From Hippophae tibetana (taxonomy: Eukaryota > Streptophyta > Magnoliopsida > Rosales > Elaeagnaceae): a stretch of DNA of 64,000 nt. The notes under the pieces were generated by a model, which made no database searches, had not been told where the DNA came from, and saw only the letters and a list, made by a program, of their open reading frames with translations. Location: contig CM072812.1 in assembly GCA_037013495.1 (NCBI GenBank), positions 77,483,840 through 77,547,839 of the forward strand. The letters run 5' to 3'. The translations under genes were made by a program, and so were the position numbers. Shown here piece after piece: positions 47,893 to 59,228 of this stretch; position 1 is the first letter of the stretch; every line of letters starts with the position of its first letter.

Positions 47893-48968
47893 CCCACACA
47901 ATCTCATTGCGCTCAAACTACATCCAGTATAGGATATAGCCATCCTATTGGTCCTCACTATATGCCAGGAATGCATATGCAATCAAGTAGTGGTTCATTT
48001 CTCCAATGTAATCTGCACATTCTTACCATAAATCAAACCAAGATGAACATTTTGGTGAGAATGTACATCTAATAGCTACCCCACATGAGAATCCTCCTCT
48101 ATTTGATGAATTATATGTGGTAAGATTTTAATTTCTGGTGTATATAATCTATTATTTTTAAATTCTTATTATATGTTTTATTTTTATATATAACACTTAA
48201 ATTTTTTACAGAATATGAAATGTTTGTTGAAACATCCTTCGTCAACGAACTATGTTGCTATTGGAACGGTACAACAATTGAGCGATGATCGGATGATTCA
48301 TAATCAATATTTTCCTAATCATTGGCGAATAGTAATTGATCAATCATTGTTTCATGATTGTCCACTACCTATGCCTTCTAATGCTACCACAGTCCAAGAG
48401 GCGGTTGGACAGTATGTGGCTTGGACGTCGATTCAAGTTGTTCTAAATTTTGACATGGTACTATTTTTTAACTTAAAAAATAACACTTGTTTACTACTAT
48501 TATTTAATTATATCTTATATTGTTACTAAAAATACATATATGATACTTTTTTGTTAGTCTATTATACCAGAACTCTTAAATGCGGCACATTTAAGAGATA
48601 CGAAGCAAGTATCTCGTGCTAAATCTATGACTAGTGGCCAATCATCATGCACCAAGTCATTCAAGAAGAAGCCTTGGAAAAAGTATAGTCATACTTATGC
48701 ATTAAAGTTCAGTAGAAATCTTGGAACTTTGATGAGTATTGTTGGGAGGGCATCTAGCATAAATGATGGATGGACTGTGCCACTTCCTATTGAAATTTTT
48801 GGTGTAGACCTCGGCCAAACTTATATATCGATCGAGTGCTTATTGCAAATATTTGAATACCAAATGATCGATTTAAGTATAATTCAAGTGTGGACAAGGT
48901 GAGTCCTCAATCTAGTTAGTTTTCTTTTATTTATGCAGAACATATATAATTATATTTATATTATCTAA

Positions 48969-48993
48969 TTATATATATATATATATATATCTT
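48969..48993. repeat. (AT)n microsatellite in an intron of CACTA-2
   Basis: A run of AT dinucleotides directly before the splice acceptor at about 49002. Confidence 0.85.
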
Positions 48994-50040
48994 TTATATA
49001 GGGCGTGCTATTATCGACTTCAACATAATCACTCATCATATTTAGCAATGTTCTATGATTCTTCATATGTCAATCAATATCAAGAGAAGGATGTTAGTAT
49101 CAGAGCTAAACAATTATGTGATAGAGCATTAACGCTTAACAGAAATCAAAAGTTGATAATCCCTTGGCCATTAAAGTTTGAACAAGGCCAAGATCATTGG
49201 ATGTTGGTAATCATTGATATGTTCAATAATCATGCTTGGTACTATGACTCAACTTCCATAGAACTGAGTAAAGATACAAAAGTAGTTGTTGAAATGTAAG
49301 AGTTATATATAGTTACATATTAGTTTCTTCTATTATTTTTTGTAATATTTAATAAATACTAATCGTTTTATACCTTGATAGGGCATGGAAGTTGTGGAAC
49401 AAGTTTAGGGGCATTGCCCTTAAAAAACCTCATAAGCTTATATGGACAACAATTATGGTATGTACAATTCAATATTAATAATTTTATTAATTTTACAATT
49501 AAATAATAAGGATGTTCGAATATGAAAATTCATGTACACAACAAAATAATGGAGTCATGTGTGGTTATTATGTCATGAAGTTTATGAGCGAAATCATCAC
49601 AAATATCAAAATTCCAATTGATGATGTGGTAATATATTTTACCCATATACATACAAGTTTTTAACATATTTGAGTTTGTTTTTGTAAATAAATGAAATTA
49701 TATTCTTATTTTGATTTTGAATACATGTAGTTCTTTGGTTGGAACAAGACGGGTTACGACCAGCAAATTTTTGATGATTTACGAGAGGAATGGGCAGAAC
49801 ACATGGTTCAAATTATATCATCACAAGAAGAATCAGGAGAAGATTTTGATGATCTTGAATAGCATATGACTACATAACAATAAATTTTTTAATGATTTAA
49901 TTTCTCTATCTATTCCTGTGTCTGAAATCACTTGTTTGATGATGATTAATCATATGCTCATGTATTTAGGGGAATGCATTGTTTTATGGACCTATTTTTG
50001 GCCCAAACTACATCTCATCTCTCTTTCCTACTTTCCTTAC

Positions 50041-50371
50041 AAACTCATATTAGCACTTTATTAATCATTTGTTTATAAATATGAATTTATCTGAAATCTC
50101 TACTAGTATTTTTAATGATATAATGAGCTCTAAATGTACAAATCAGGTGTACGTAACTCTGATTTTTTCTTGGTTTGTATGAGTTTTGGTGCCCATGAAC
50201 GTGTTCTATATGTTTAAGGGCACCAAAACTCACACAAGCCAAGTAAGAAATCAAAGTTACAATTGATTTCATATTTAGAGTTCATTATATATAGCATTAT
50301 AAAATACTAGTAGAGATTCCAGATAACTTCATATATATAGAAAAATGATTAATAAAGTGCTACTATGAGTT
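50041..50371. repeat. Long near-perfect hairpin in the 3' part of CACTA-2
   Basis: Arms 50041-50194 and 50218-50371 are reverse complements along 154 bases with scattered mismatches and small indels. They are separated by a 23-base loop. The innermost 15 or so bases (GAGTTTTGGTGCCC against GGGCACCAAAACTC) pair without mismatch. It lies about 180 bases after the Ulp1 stop codon, in the likely 3' UTR. It could be a MITE inserted in CACTA-2 or a source of hairpin small RNA. Confidence 0.85.
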
Positions 50372-50829
50372 AGTCAAATGTCGATGTACGTGGTAATCTC
50401 TTTTTGATGGTAATATTTATAAGATTTAATTTCTTTATTCGTATGTCTGAAGTTTAAACTGCTTTTTTGATGGATGTTTTACGTGCTCATGTATGTAGAG
50501 GAATATTTGTTATATGGATCAGCTATTTTTTTGTCATAATGCTTGTGAAGGCCAATCAAGATTCTAAGCCAACCAAGCTTACTCGATCGCATAATAATTA
50601 TACTTTGACAACATTATTTTATTTATAATTTAAGTTAACTATATGTATTATTTATGCATTATTTGTTTTTGTAATAAATTTAATTATCAAGTAATTAAAT
50701 ATATTTAAATTTTTAATTATTTGTATTATTAATTATATTTTAGTTTTTTTATGTTATATATATATATATATATTGAATAATACGAAAAATTAAAATAAAA
50801 ATAAAAACAAATCTGAAAAATGTTACCTG

Positions 50830-50904
50830 TAAAGTCGGTTCATCTCGTGAACCGACTTTACATTTTAAGTCTCTAAATTTAAAGTCGGTTAAAAACCGAC
50901 TTTA
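50830..50904. repeat. CACTA-2 sub-terminal inverted repeats
   Basis: The motif AAAGTCGGTT occurs at 50831 and 50881, each facing its reverse complement AACCGACTTT (50850 and 50894), forming two small hairpins within 100 bases of the terminus. Such arrays bind the accessory transposase protein in known CACTA elements. Confidence 0.85.
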
Positions 50905-50957
50905 ATGCCTATTTATGTAGTAGTGACTAGATATCATTCCCTTGACTTCTCAAAATC

Positions 50958-50972
50958 AAGAGAATAAGGGAG
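50958..50972 (+). promoter_or_regulatory. Tat polypurine tract
   Basis: AAGAGAATAAGGGAG lies four bases before the 3' LTR, the position of the plus-strand primer. Confidence 0.75.
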
Positions 50973-50976
50973 TTAA

Positions 50977-51488
50977 TGTTTGGTATTAAATGCATAACAG
51001 GTATACGGCCTAATGAATGTAGGTAACCCGCTATGGGATAGCAAGGTTATAAGGATGAATTAAAAATGGCCTAGGCCTAACAAACTTGATAAAGTGTATA
51101 ACCCAGTCAACCATAGCACTTTATTATTGCTCTGCAAGGTCTTAGAGATCAAGACCTGATGAAATTGTAAGATTCCAATGCGACCTTGGCCTTCCCTTTC
51201 TATGAGCGGCCCGGGAAATCTACATGGGAATATGAAGTGATTTGTATATAATGACCTACTTTTATTTGTATATAGTGAGATGCCAATGTAAACGCCTATG
51301 ATGACTTATTTTCTACTTACTAGTTCATATGTAACATTTATCAAATCATATAATCATGTAACATACATGAGATGTCATATATATACCTCTTCAATGAGGT
51401 GAATACAAGATCCAATTTAGATATCTAATTTCTTACTTTTCTCTAATAATCACTAAAATCCCTAACACTTAAGATTTCTCTCCAAACA
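50977..51488 (+). repeat. Tat 3' LTR
   Basis: 512 bases, TG...CA, matching the 5' LTR at 26742-27279 with many substitutions. It is followed by GAATG, the partner of GAATA before the 5' LTR. Confidence 0.88.
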
Positions 51489-54400
51489 GAATGATTAGGA
51501 TCTTTAATTTTATCAACAATCTATCCATTGAAAAATATATAATGATCAAAAGGATATTTATGTCCATAAATTCAAATAAAATTGATTTATATGTTTTTAA
51601 ACATTTACATATTCACACAACCAATTGATAATTTTTTTCTTATACTCATCTTGCATCCATTTATCTCCTTTTAATTGCATATAACACAGGTCTCTTTTTA
51701 AGATATTCATGTGCATTTTAATAATGAAAAATATTTATAAATATTATGCTTAAAGAATAAAGGAATATTAATAAAGTAATGTGGAAAATCGTGAGATCCT
51801 TACTTGATATATGGTTCAACCTCCATGTTATTTGCTAGGATTATTTGATGACAGTCTCCCAATCATAGGAACTTTATGACCAGTAGATATTGAAACACCA
51901 ACATCTAACATTTTCATGATCCATAAAAAAAAAATTGGTAGGCTTTTCAATAGCATCAACACTACTAAGGTATTCAAAACAAAATTTAATGTCCTCTTCT
52001 ACAATATAAGCTTACTCATGCACCCATCAGGTCAATTATGATTATGCACACATCCCTTCAACACACCCATATATATTTCGAAATAATAAATCTAGCGCAA
52101 GTATACAAGATTGCATAGTTTCACTTCGCGAACCATGTGAACTATTAAATGTATCATAATATCAAAAAATGATGGGAAAAAACTTCTCAATAAGATAAAT
52201 TGTCTCAACTAGGTCTTTTTGGATTGCATCCAGATCATCAATAGAAATTGGTTTTTTGCATATCAAATTGAAGAAAATATATAAAAAAGTTATACCAGAC
52301 TTAAGAAGTATTGGTATAATCAACCTAATTGCAACATGCAACAAATGTAGCATCAAACTATGACAATTATGAAATTTAAGACCATAAAGTTTGCAGCCTG
52401 TCAAAGACACAAAGTTTCTTATATTAGAAAAGTAATCACCAAAAACCTTCACACTTTCCAAATAACAATATAATACATCTTTCTCCCTAGTCAATAATGT
52501 ATAACATACTAGAAGTTGGTATGTACACTTCCTTTCTTTTTCCTCAATCGGTTCCAGATCTTTATGTATGCCTATATACACAAGATCTAGTTTGATCTTA
52601 AGATCATCTTTAGTTTTTCCAGGAATGTCAAGCAAAGTACCAATCATGCTATGGCATACATGTTTTTCAATATACATCACAACTAGACAATGACGTACAT
52701 ATATGCTCTTCCAATAAAACAACTCCTATAAAATAAATTTCTTCTTCCAACATTTTATGTCTTCATCACTGCTTATTTTATCAATTAAAGTATTTTCTTT
52801 CAAAATTTTCTCCTTTACCACTTTTGTACTTTTATTTTCCTCTTACCCTTTTGGTATAACATGAAGGATCTATATCTTTACCTTTAGAAACATTTTTAAC
52901 TTGGGTCCGATTAATTATTTTTTTAATAATCTTTTTCTTCCCATGTATTTCAAATGTCATTCCTTCAATTTCATGCAATATCTCTCATCTCTGTTTGATT
53001 CGAAGAGCCAAAAAGTGGAGTTCACATCCATCAAAAGCCTTCTTTTCAAATCTAAATTTGTGTCTAGCAGGTAAGAATCTTTTATGTTGTGTATAACACA
53101 TCTTCTTTCCATGTTGGAGATAATTTGCATAAGTATCATCACTATATATTGGACAAGATTTATATCCATGAGTTACAAGTCCTAAAAAATTACCATATGT
53201 TGGAAAATCATTAATTTTCCATAAAAGCACTCCTCTTAATGTAAAACATTTATTTCGTATCACACACTTTGATTCCTTCATCCTATAAGGACTTTAGGTC
53301 ATCTATAAAAGGCTCCAAGAATACATCAATGTCTAATCCAAGTTGTTTTAGACCCGATATCAACAATGTTAATATAAAAAAAATTCATGCAAATCCGAGT
53401 AAGATTGTAGATGGTCATAATAATTGGCCAATAACTATACATACTGCTTAGGGAATTATGTGGGTTAATTTCATCAGTAATAAGTTGAAGATTCCTATGT
53501 TCATTTGCAAAATTAGGTCTCATGTCATCAATTACTTCCTAAGATGGGGAATCACAAGGATGACACAAAACCATATTTCGACTTATTTTGCTACATGCCA
53601 TGTCAAAATTTTTTTGTCTTCTTACTCTTATACATCCTTTGAAAATGAGAAATTGCTAGGTAGTATTAGGGGTATCCACCGGTCTGGTCCGGTTTGATTT
53701 TGGGAAAAATAATTAACTAGATCAGACCGTTTGATTTATAAAATCGTTCGGTCTGGTTCGATCTAGTTTCCGGTTTGGTTCGGTTTTTGGACACCTTTAA
53801 TGAGAAATAATGTAAAATTTTTAATATATTATTAAACCGGTCCGGTCTAGTTTGATCGGTTTAAAAATTAATACAAACCGGACCAGACCGTTTAAAACAT
53901 AATTTTAATAAATACAAACCGGATTGTACCGTTTGATTTGTAAAACCTTTCAGTCTGATTTTCCAGTTTGGTCCGGTCTGGACTGGTTTATGGACACCCC
54001 TAGGTAGTACCATAAAACCTTTACTGGCACATCTTTCTTCACATTCCCATGAGAAGTTATCTTCCACCTTGATTCATCACAAATTAGACAGTTTGATAGA
54101 TACACATATTCCTTTCTATAAAAAATGCAATCATTTGAACAAGCATAAATCTTTTTATATTTCATACCAAAATGATTTAAAGTCTTCTTAACTTCATACA
54201 TGGATGAAGGAAATTCATTACCATTAGATAGCAAATCCATAACTACATTCAATATTTCAATAAATCTAATATTAATTATCCCGTATTTTTTCTTGACATT
54301 ATACATCTTTATCAATGCAAACAACTTAGTATTTCTTGTACAATTTGGATAGAAAAGCTTCTCTATCTTCTAACATTGTCTTAAATACATGAGGATTGTC

Positions 54401-54520
54401 AACAATCTTATCTTTCACAGCATGGATCATTTCATTTATTTCTTCGTGTACAACAAAGTCAACATCAATTTCAAGTATTATTGACTTCCGTGATCGATGG
54501 GACATTTCATTATCATTATC
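51489..54520 (-). pseudogene. CACTA-1 TNP2-type transposase with DUF4218, degenerate
   Basis: On the minus strand from about 54520 the pieces read DNPHVFKTMLEDREAFLSKL, then FPSSMYEVKKTLNHFGMKY (near 54180), EINPHNSLSSMYSYWPII (near 53430), GVLLWKINDFPTYGNFLG (near 53200), and YWKSIYVRHCLVVMYIEKHV followed by DUF4218 (52722-52162 and on to about 52010). The same order occurs in CACTA-2. The piece at the Tat border (51493-51560) reads VDKIKDPNHS, which continues in DUF4216 on the far side of the Tat element. Many stops, frameshifts and a MITE break it. Confidence 0.82.
53667..54002. mobile_element. hAT-type MITE in CACTA-1 TNP2
   Basis: 336 bases with terminal inverted repeats TAGGGGTATCCA and (right, reversed) TAGGGGTGTCCA. 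It is flanked by GGTAGTAT (53659-53666) and GGTAGTAC (54003-54010), an 8-bp target duplication with one mismatch. The inside is rich in CCGGTCCGGT-like repeats and codes for nothing. TIR start and duplication length indicate the hAT superfamily. Confidence 0.9.
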
Positions 54521-55583
54521 TCAAATTGTTGCACTTAACGCAAGGGAGAGAGTATATATATATGTAATATATATTTGTCTTATTATTAATAATGGTTTTA
54601 GAAATTCACTCTTCATATCTCTTAGGCTAAAATAAATAGACATAACTTTAATATAAAAAAAAACATGTCAAGCAAAGTACTAATTATGTTATATAAAATT
54701 GTAGACACATTATATATATATTATGAATCTATGTCTCTTTTTGTTTTTCATTTTAAAGTTTTTTTACTTAAAAATACACTACAAATTCAATAATTTAAAC
54801 ATATTTATATTTAAATAAAAAACACATATATATATCCTTATGTAGGTTATCCTTGTTCTTTCCTCAAATTGATTGAAGGAACCTATTAGGTTATCCACTG
54901 CTAAGCAGGCATTTGTAAATTGGGTTCTAGTGTACCAGTTGATAAATAATGTCCCAAAAATTATACTTTCTTCACTAGCTGTAGAATTGAAGTATAACCC
55001 ATAAAATATGTTGTTCATTTACATTCTTAATGATGATAGAAGCTTTGAAGAGAGATTTTACATTTGGTATATTGGTTATAGAAGTTATGTTTCTTGTGCA
55101 TTAATTAGTACTCACCCTTTAGGAAATGTTTCAACCTACAAATGCATATGTAGTATGTTTTAGAAAAGAGGCTACAAAACCTGTATGAAAAAGTATCGAC
55201 ACGCAAGGATACATAGTATTGATATTTAAAGAATTATTTACAAGATTATATAATTACCATAAAATTGAATTTAGCAAGTTAAATATATCACAATATACTA
55301 TAGGAATTTCTTCAGGAATACAACAATTTGTGTTAAAAAAATTAATATTCAACCATAACCAAGTGATTTATAACAATGAACAAAAATAATGTTGGACAAG
55401 TAAGAAAGTAATAGAAAATAGAAAGAAAAAAAAAAACTTACACTTTCTATTGTTTTCGCGCAGCACAACAGCACAGAGGGTGCTTTTGGGCAGCAAATTC
55501 GACGGCTGGGGAGGCAGGCAACGTCGTTTCTTCTTAAAGCCGATGCAAAAAACACGTCGTAATTAACCAATTTTGTAATAGTG
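54521..55583. other. CACTA-1 5' region and terminus
   Basis: AT-rich DNA between the start of the TNP2 region and the right terminus. A G/C-richer patch with ACGTCG and GTCGTAATTA motifs lies within 130 bases of the terminus and may be the sub-terminal region. The terminus (reverse complement) is CACTATTACAAAATTGG. Confidence 0.65.
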
Positions 55584-55586
55584 ATT

Positions 55587-56133
55587 TGTATTTTGCCGTT
55601 TTTATGTTCTCATGTTCGTGAAAGAATTATTCATAATAGTAAAAGAATAATAAATTTATAAAATAATCAATGATAAGTTTTAATTTGATTGTCTTATAAT
55701 AGTGTTTGTGTTCATGTCTTATTTCTATCCTATTGTCTTGTTAGGAATGCAATCCCAAAATTTAGCTAATTTTCTTTTGATGACTTCGCAGACACAATCA
55801 AATAATCATTGTCAATATATATTCATACCCTGCTAGTCCTTTTTTTTTAATATCAAAAGAGGTGGCGAGAGATGCCACCTAAATATTTTAGAGATATATG
55901 GTGATATCTTGGGGTGTCTAATTTGGCTGAATTAAGTTTGACTAGTTCGAATCAGGTATCCCATGACACTTATGGTGAAAAACGAACACAGGATCTTGCC
56001 CATCACAAGCAAGAAGAGAAAACAACTCGACTACATGTTATTCTCTCATAATCTGCTGGTCCTGCTAATATTCAAAACAAAATAGCTCCTTTTTTATTTT
56101 AAATATAACATAATAATAGCATATTCTTCTTTG
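55587..56133. other. Unassigned DNA between CACTA-1 and the copia element
   Basis: No coding frame. A short hairpin (GGTGGC with GCCACC) lies near 55862-55880. This is probably original flanking DNA. Confidence 0.45.
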
Positions 56134-56138
56134 CAAAG

Positions 56139-57069
56139 TGTTGAAACAAGTTTGTAATAACAGTGTACGAACAATATTACCGATAACCTGAAAAGAACTG
56201 TTTGGGTTGAGTCGCGGACTAGGTCGCTCTCTTTAAGACATTTTGCGGCTCTGTCTAAATTTGTGCAAGCAAACACAGTCCCGTCGTCCCTAGGATAAAA
56301 CAGCCCAGAATCTTTTTTCTCTATCTCGGAACTTCACTGCACTGATGAAGACCGAAATGCTACACATGAAAATTTTGTTGCTCGGAAAACTGAAAAATAA
56401 CTTAGAATTGCAGAGAGAATTGTTTCTAGTGAGATGAGTTTGAAGAGATAGTTCTTTGGAAACTGAGAGCTGAAGTCCTCTTTTTATAGGTTTTAGAAAC
56501 TGTGTGGCAATTATGATAATAACCGTAATGTTTGGGAATTAAGAGCGTAACAGTCATTCTAAGTAATGAACAGTAACGACTATTTTCAAAGTAAAGACGA
56601 GTAACAGACATTTTTGAGAGCAAATACGAGCAACGACTATTTTTCTGAATAAAGAAGAGAAACGGCTATTTAATAGTCATATTCTGATAAAAGAAAATAA
56701 CGGTTGTTTTTCTGAGAAAAAAAATATATATAACAACCATTTTTCTAAGAGGAAACGTTTTCCTTAAAAAAAAATTTCAAAAAATAAAATACCACCTCAC
56801 CTCACACGCACGCACTCGGACTCGACTCGGCACGGCCGGTCGGACGGACGGCGGCGGTGCGCGCGCGCGTGTGGTATCACATTTGCCTAGGTCCTCTCCC
56901 CTTCCACAAAAGTGGGTTCCCCTTGGGGCCTAATCCCAATAGCCAACTTTTCACTATTTATACCTCTTTAAAATAATGTAAAAAAGCAATGTGGGACAAG
57001 GCTTTACAATTTTTTATTAACTTCATATTTTCCAACAATCATTTTTTATAAACTTCATCTTTTCCATCA
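56139..57069 (-). repeat. Copia 3' LTR
   Basis: 931 bases on the minus strand, starting TGATGGAAAAG at 57069 and ending GTTTCAACA at 56139. It contains a block of about 240 bases (roughly 56640-56875), including a CG-rich stretch, that is absent from the 5' LTR. Confidence 0.9.
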
Positions 57070-57632
57070 ATCCCCCACTTGAATTTTATATAAAAATAAT
57101 TTTCATCGAGCAACCGATTAATTAAAATTATAAGATTGTGCATAAACGAAAAGGTGTCTATCGACTTGAACCTTTGCATAGTGTTAATGCTTTAGAATAT
57201 ACTAGAGTAACTCGTAGTTTTGAACTCTATCTCTAACAATCATAACACACACAACCTTTCCAAGGTGTAGTTCGAAAAAGTCTGTGCTTTACAGCCATGC
57301 ACGTGTATCCTAGTATAGTGAATGCTCTAGTAAATTTTGCCCAAGAAATTTCCATAGGAAACGGCCACACTTCCACATTCACATAGGTGAGTCTATCAAG
57401 AGTACTCCTGTAGCTATATACTCCACTCCACATAGAGTATAGAACTCATTAAGAGTTTAATAATTAACTCATCCTTTTCTATCGCTTCAGGACTTCATGC
57501 TTCTAACAATATAGAATGGGATTTGAAAATAGCATGATACCTCTCATATCATTTCATGACTTGTTATTACCCTTTGAACTTATTTCTTTGGATCTCCAGT
57601 CTATAAGTTGGGTTACCATCACAAGTGACTCT

Positions 57633-58541
57633 TCATTCTAAGGTCATTAATCTCATTCCTTTTGAGGTTTTGAAAACCTTTTCTCTCGGTAATCCTTTCG
57701 TCAAAAGATCTGCCAGATTTTCATCAGAACGTACATGATCCACTCTTACAGCTCCCGTAGAGAGAAATTCTCTAACAGTACTATGCTTACGACGAATTTG
57801 TCGTCTCTTTCTGTTGTAGTAACGGTTCTGAATCTTTGCAATAGTCGCGGTACTATCGTTGTGGATCAAGATAGTTGGTATCGGTCTTTCCTATAAAGGG
57901 ATCTCAGCTAACAGACTTCTTAGCCAGCCTACTTCTTCACTAGCAGTGGCTAGTGATATCATTTCAGACTCCATTGTAGATTGAGCCAATATTATTTTCT
58001 TCTTAGACTTCCAGGAAACAACTTCACCAGTTATGTTAAAAATATAGCCACTAGTTGCTTTGGAGTCTTCTGATAAAGTGTTCCAATTTGCATCGATGTA
58101 TCCTTCTAGAACAGCAGGAAACTTTTTATAATGTAATCCAAGGTTCATAGTTCTCTTAAGGTATCTCATAACCCTTTCAATAGCATTCCAATGCTCTACA
58201 CTAGGTCTACTAGTAAACCTACATAGTAGTCCCACAACATAAGTTATGTCTGGTCTAGTGCAATCAGTAGTATAACGTAAGCTACCAATGATGCTTGCAT
58301 ACTCAGTTTGTCTAACACCATCTCCGGTGTTCTTAAACAACTTTACACTAGGATCATAAGGAGTACATGCAGGTTTGCAGTTAAAGTAATTATATTTCTT
58401 TAAGATCTTTTCAATGTAGTGAGATTGATCTAGAGAAATTCCCTTTTCAAACCTAGTTATCTTTATACCAAGGATTACACTTGCTTCTCTGAGATCTTTC
58501 ATATCAAAATTAGCATTTAACAAAGTTTTCACATTATTCAC
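57633..58541 (-). pseudogene. Copia RT C-terminal part and RNase H
   Basis: It reads FDMKDLREASVILGIKI, HYIEKILKKYNYFNCKPACTPYDP, then RNase H with YIDANWNTLSEDSKATSGYI and QSTMESEMISLATASEE. After a stop it ends with MIHNDSTATIAKIQN, RRKHSTVREFL and ENLADLLTKGLP (57633-57869). Most blocks of a copia RNase H are present. The usual Asp of the YxDAD-type motif reads Asn. Confidence 0.88.
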
Positions 58542-59160
58542 AGCATAAATATTCTATCCAAAAATAAGCATGTCATCCACATATAAACATATAATAGTGC
58601 AAATATTATTTTCTAATTTATAATAAATGCATTTGTCACTTTCATTTATTTTGAATCCATGTGAGATAACTATATTATCATATTTTTCATACCATTGCTT
58701 AAGTGCTTGTTTTAGACCATAAAGAGATTTATCTAGTTTACAAACTTTATTTTCTTAACCTGGGATAACAAAACCTTCAAGTTGATCCATATAAATTTCT
58801 TCTTCTAAATCACCATTTAAAAGAGCAGTTTTAACATCCATTTGGTTTACTACTAAATCATGGATAGTAGCAAGAGAAAAAAGTACATGTATAGAAGTTA
58901 TTCGTGTGACTGGTAAAAAGATATCAAAGAAATCTACATTTTCCCTTTGCCTATACCCTTTAACTACAAGACGAGCTTTGTACTTTTCAATAGTACCATC
59001 GGGTTTTAATTTCTTCTTCAGTATCCATTTACAACCAATGGTTTTGCAACCAGGAGGTAAGTCAACTAAATTCCAAGTCTTATTACACTCAAGAGAGTCC
59101 ATTGAATCATTTATGGCTTCTTCTCATAAGTTGGCATCTAAAGAAGATAATGCTTCTTTA
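58542..59160 (-). pseudogene. Copia reverse transcriptase
   Basis: The piece 58755-59102 reads TWNLVDLPPG, IGCKWILKKKLKPDGTIEKY, KARLVVKGYRQ and QMDVKTALLNGDLEEEIYM, the RVT_2 domain. After a stop (58755-58757) come KSLYGLKQA and the catalytic Tyr-Val-Asp-Asp at 58572-58583, which is intact. Further stops lie at 59124-59126 and near 58554. Confidence 0.9.
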
Positions 59161-59228
59161 ATAGTTTGAGGATCTTCCTCTAAGGTATAAGCATAAAAAT
59201 CAGACCCAAAATCCTTAAGGGTTCGAGC

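Larger units (their letters stand above)
47497..49862 (+). pseudogene. CACTA-2 second gene: DUF8039-like region plus Ulp1-type cysteine protease
   Basis: Exon pieces can be followed with GT..AG gaps. 47497-48072 has LGYLKRRGWANILDAPLNPD and a Met/Pro heptad repeat. 48215-48460 resembles the DUF8039 domain of plant transposon proteins (LFHDCPLPMP, AVGQYVAWTS). Then come about 48565-48900 and the protease exons 49003-49297, 49381-49457, 49510-49628 and 49731-49862. Catalytic His (QDHWML, codon 49195-49197), Asp (YYDST, 49246-49248) and Cys (NGVMCGYY, 49560-49562) are all present. C48 proteases act on SUMO-like conjugates; why CACTA elements carry one is unknown. A stop at about 48070 may be an unrecognised splice site. 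Possibly still partly coding. Confidence 0.75.
42691..50925 (+). mobile_element. CACTA-2: nested, nearly complete CACTA transposon
   Basis: 8,235 bases. The left terminus CATTACTACAAAAAGGG and right terminus (reverse complement) CACTACTACATAAATAGG are flanked by ACT on both sides (42688-42690 and 50926-50928). It carries a TNP2-type gene (43966 to about 47396) and a second gene ending in a Ulp1-like protease (about 47497-49862), both on the plus strand, and sub-terminal inverted repeats at the right end. It inserted about 50 bases before the 3' LTR of the Tat element. A few nonsense changes and frameshifts inactivate the first gene. Confidence 0.93.
26742..51488 (+). mobile_element. Ty3/gypsy Tat-type LTR retrotransposon with four nested insertions
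   Basis: The LTRs at 26742-27279 and 50977-51488 both start TGTTT and end AAACA, with flanking GAATA (26737-26741) and GAATG (51489-51493). Inside are a primer-binding site, gag, protease, RT, RNase H and integrase, all on the plus strand. Tandem repeats and a minus-strand gene lie between integrase and the 3' LTR. This 3' antisense gene is known from Tat-lineage elements such as Retand and Grande. Nested in it are LTR-B copies 2 and 3, LTR-C and CACTA-2; without them it would be about 11 kb. All its genes are broken. Confidence 0.88.
16958..55583 (-). mobile_element. CACTA-1: outer CACTA (En/Spm) transposon, interrupted and partly duplicated
   Basis: The left terminus CACTGTACAAAAAATTG and the right terminus (reverse complement) CACTATTACAAAATTGG are flanked by the same trinucleotide ATT (16955-16957 and 55584-55586), the 3-bp target duplication typical of CACTA elements. 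On the minus strand the order is TNP2 region (about 54500-52160), DUF4218 end, DUF4216, then a second gene ending in a Ulp1-like protease. The 38.6 kb span contains a 24.7 kb Tat retrotransposon, a solo LTR, a MITE and a tandem duplication. Without these it would be about 8-9 kb, the same as CACTA-2. All genes are broken. Confidence 0.82.

Noticed and set aside
47693..47982. Trp/Cys-rich minus-strand frames with repeats
   Set aside because: They are the complement of the PSMPGMP-coding repeat.
56797..56880. CpG island or host promoter
   Set aside because: The CG-rich run is inside the copia 3' LTR with simple-repeat character.
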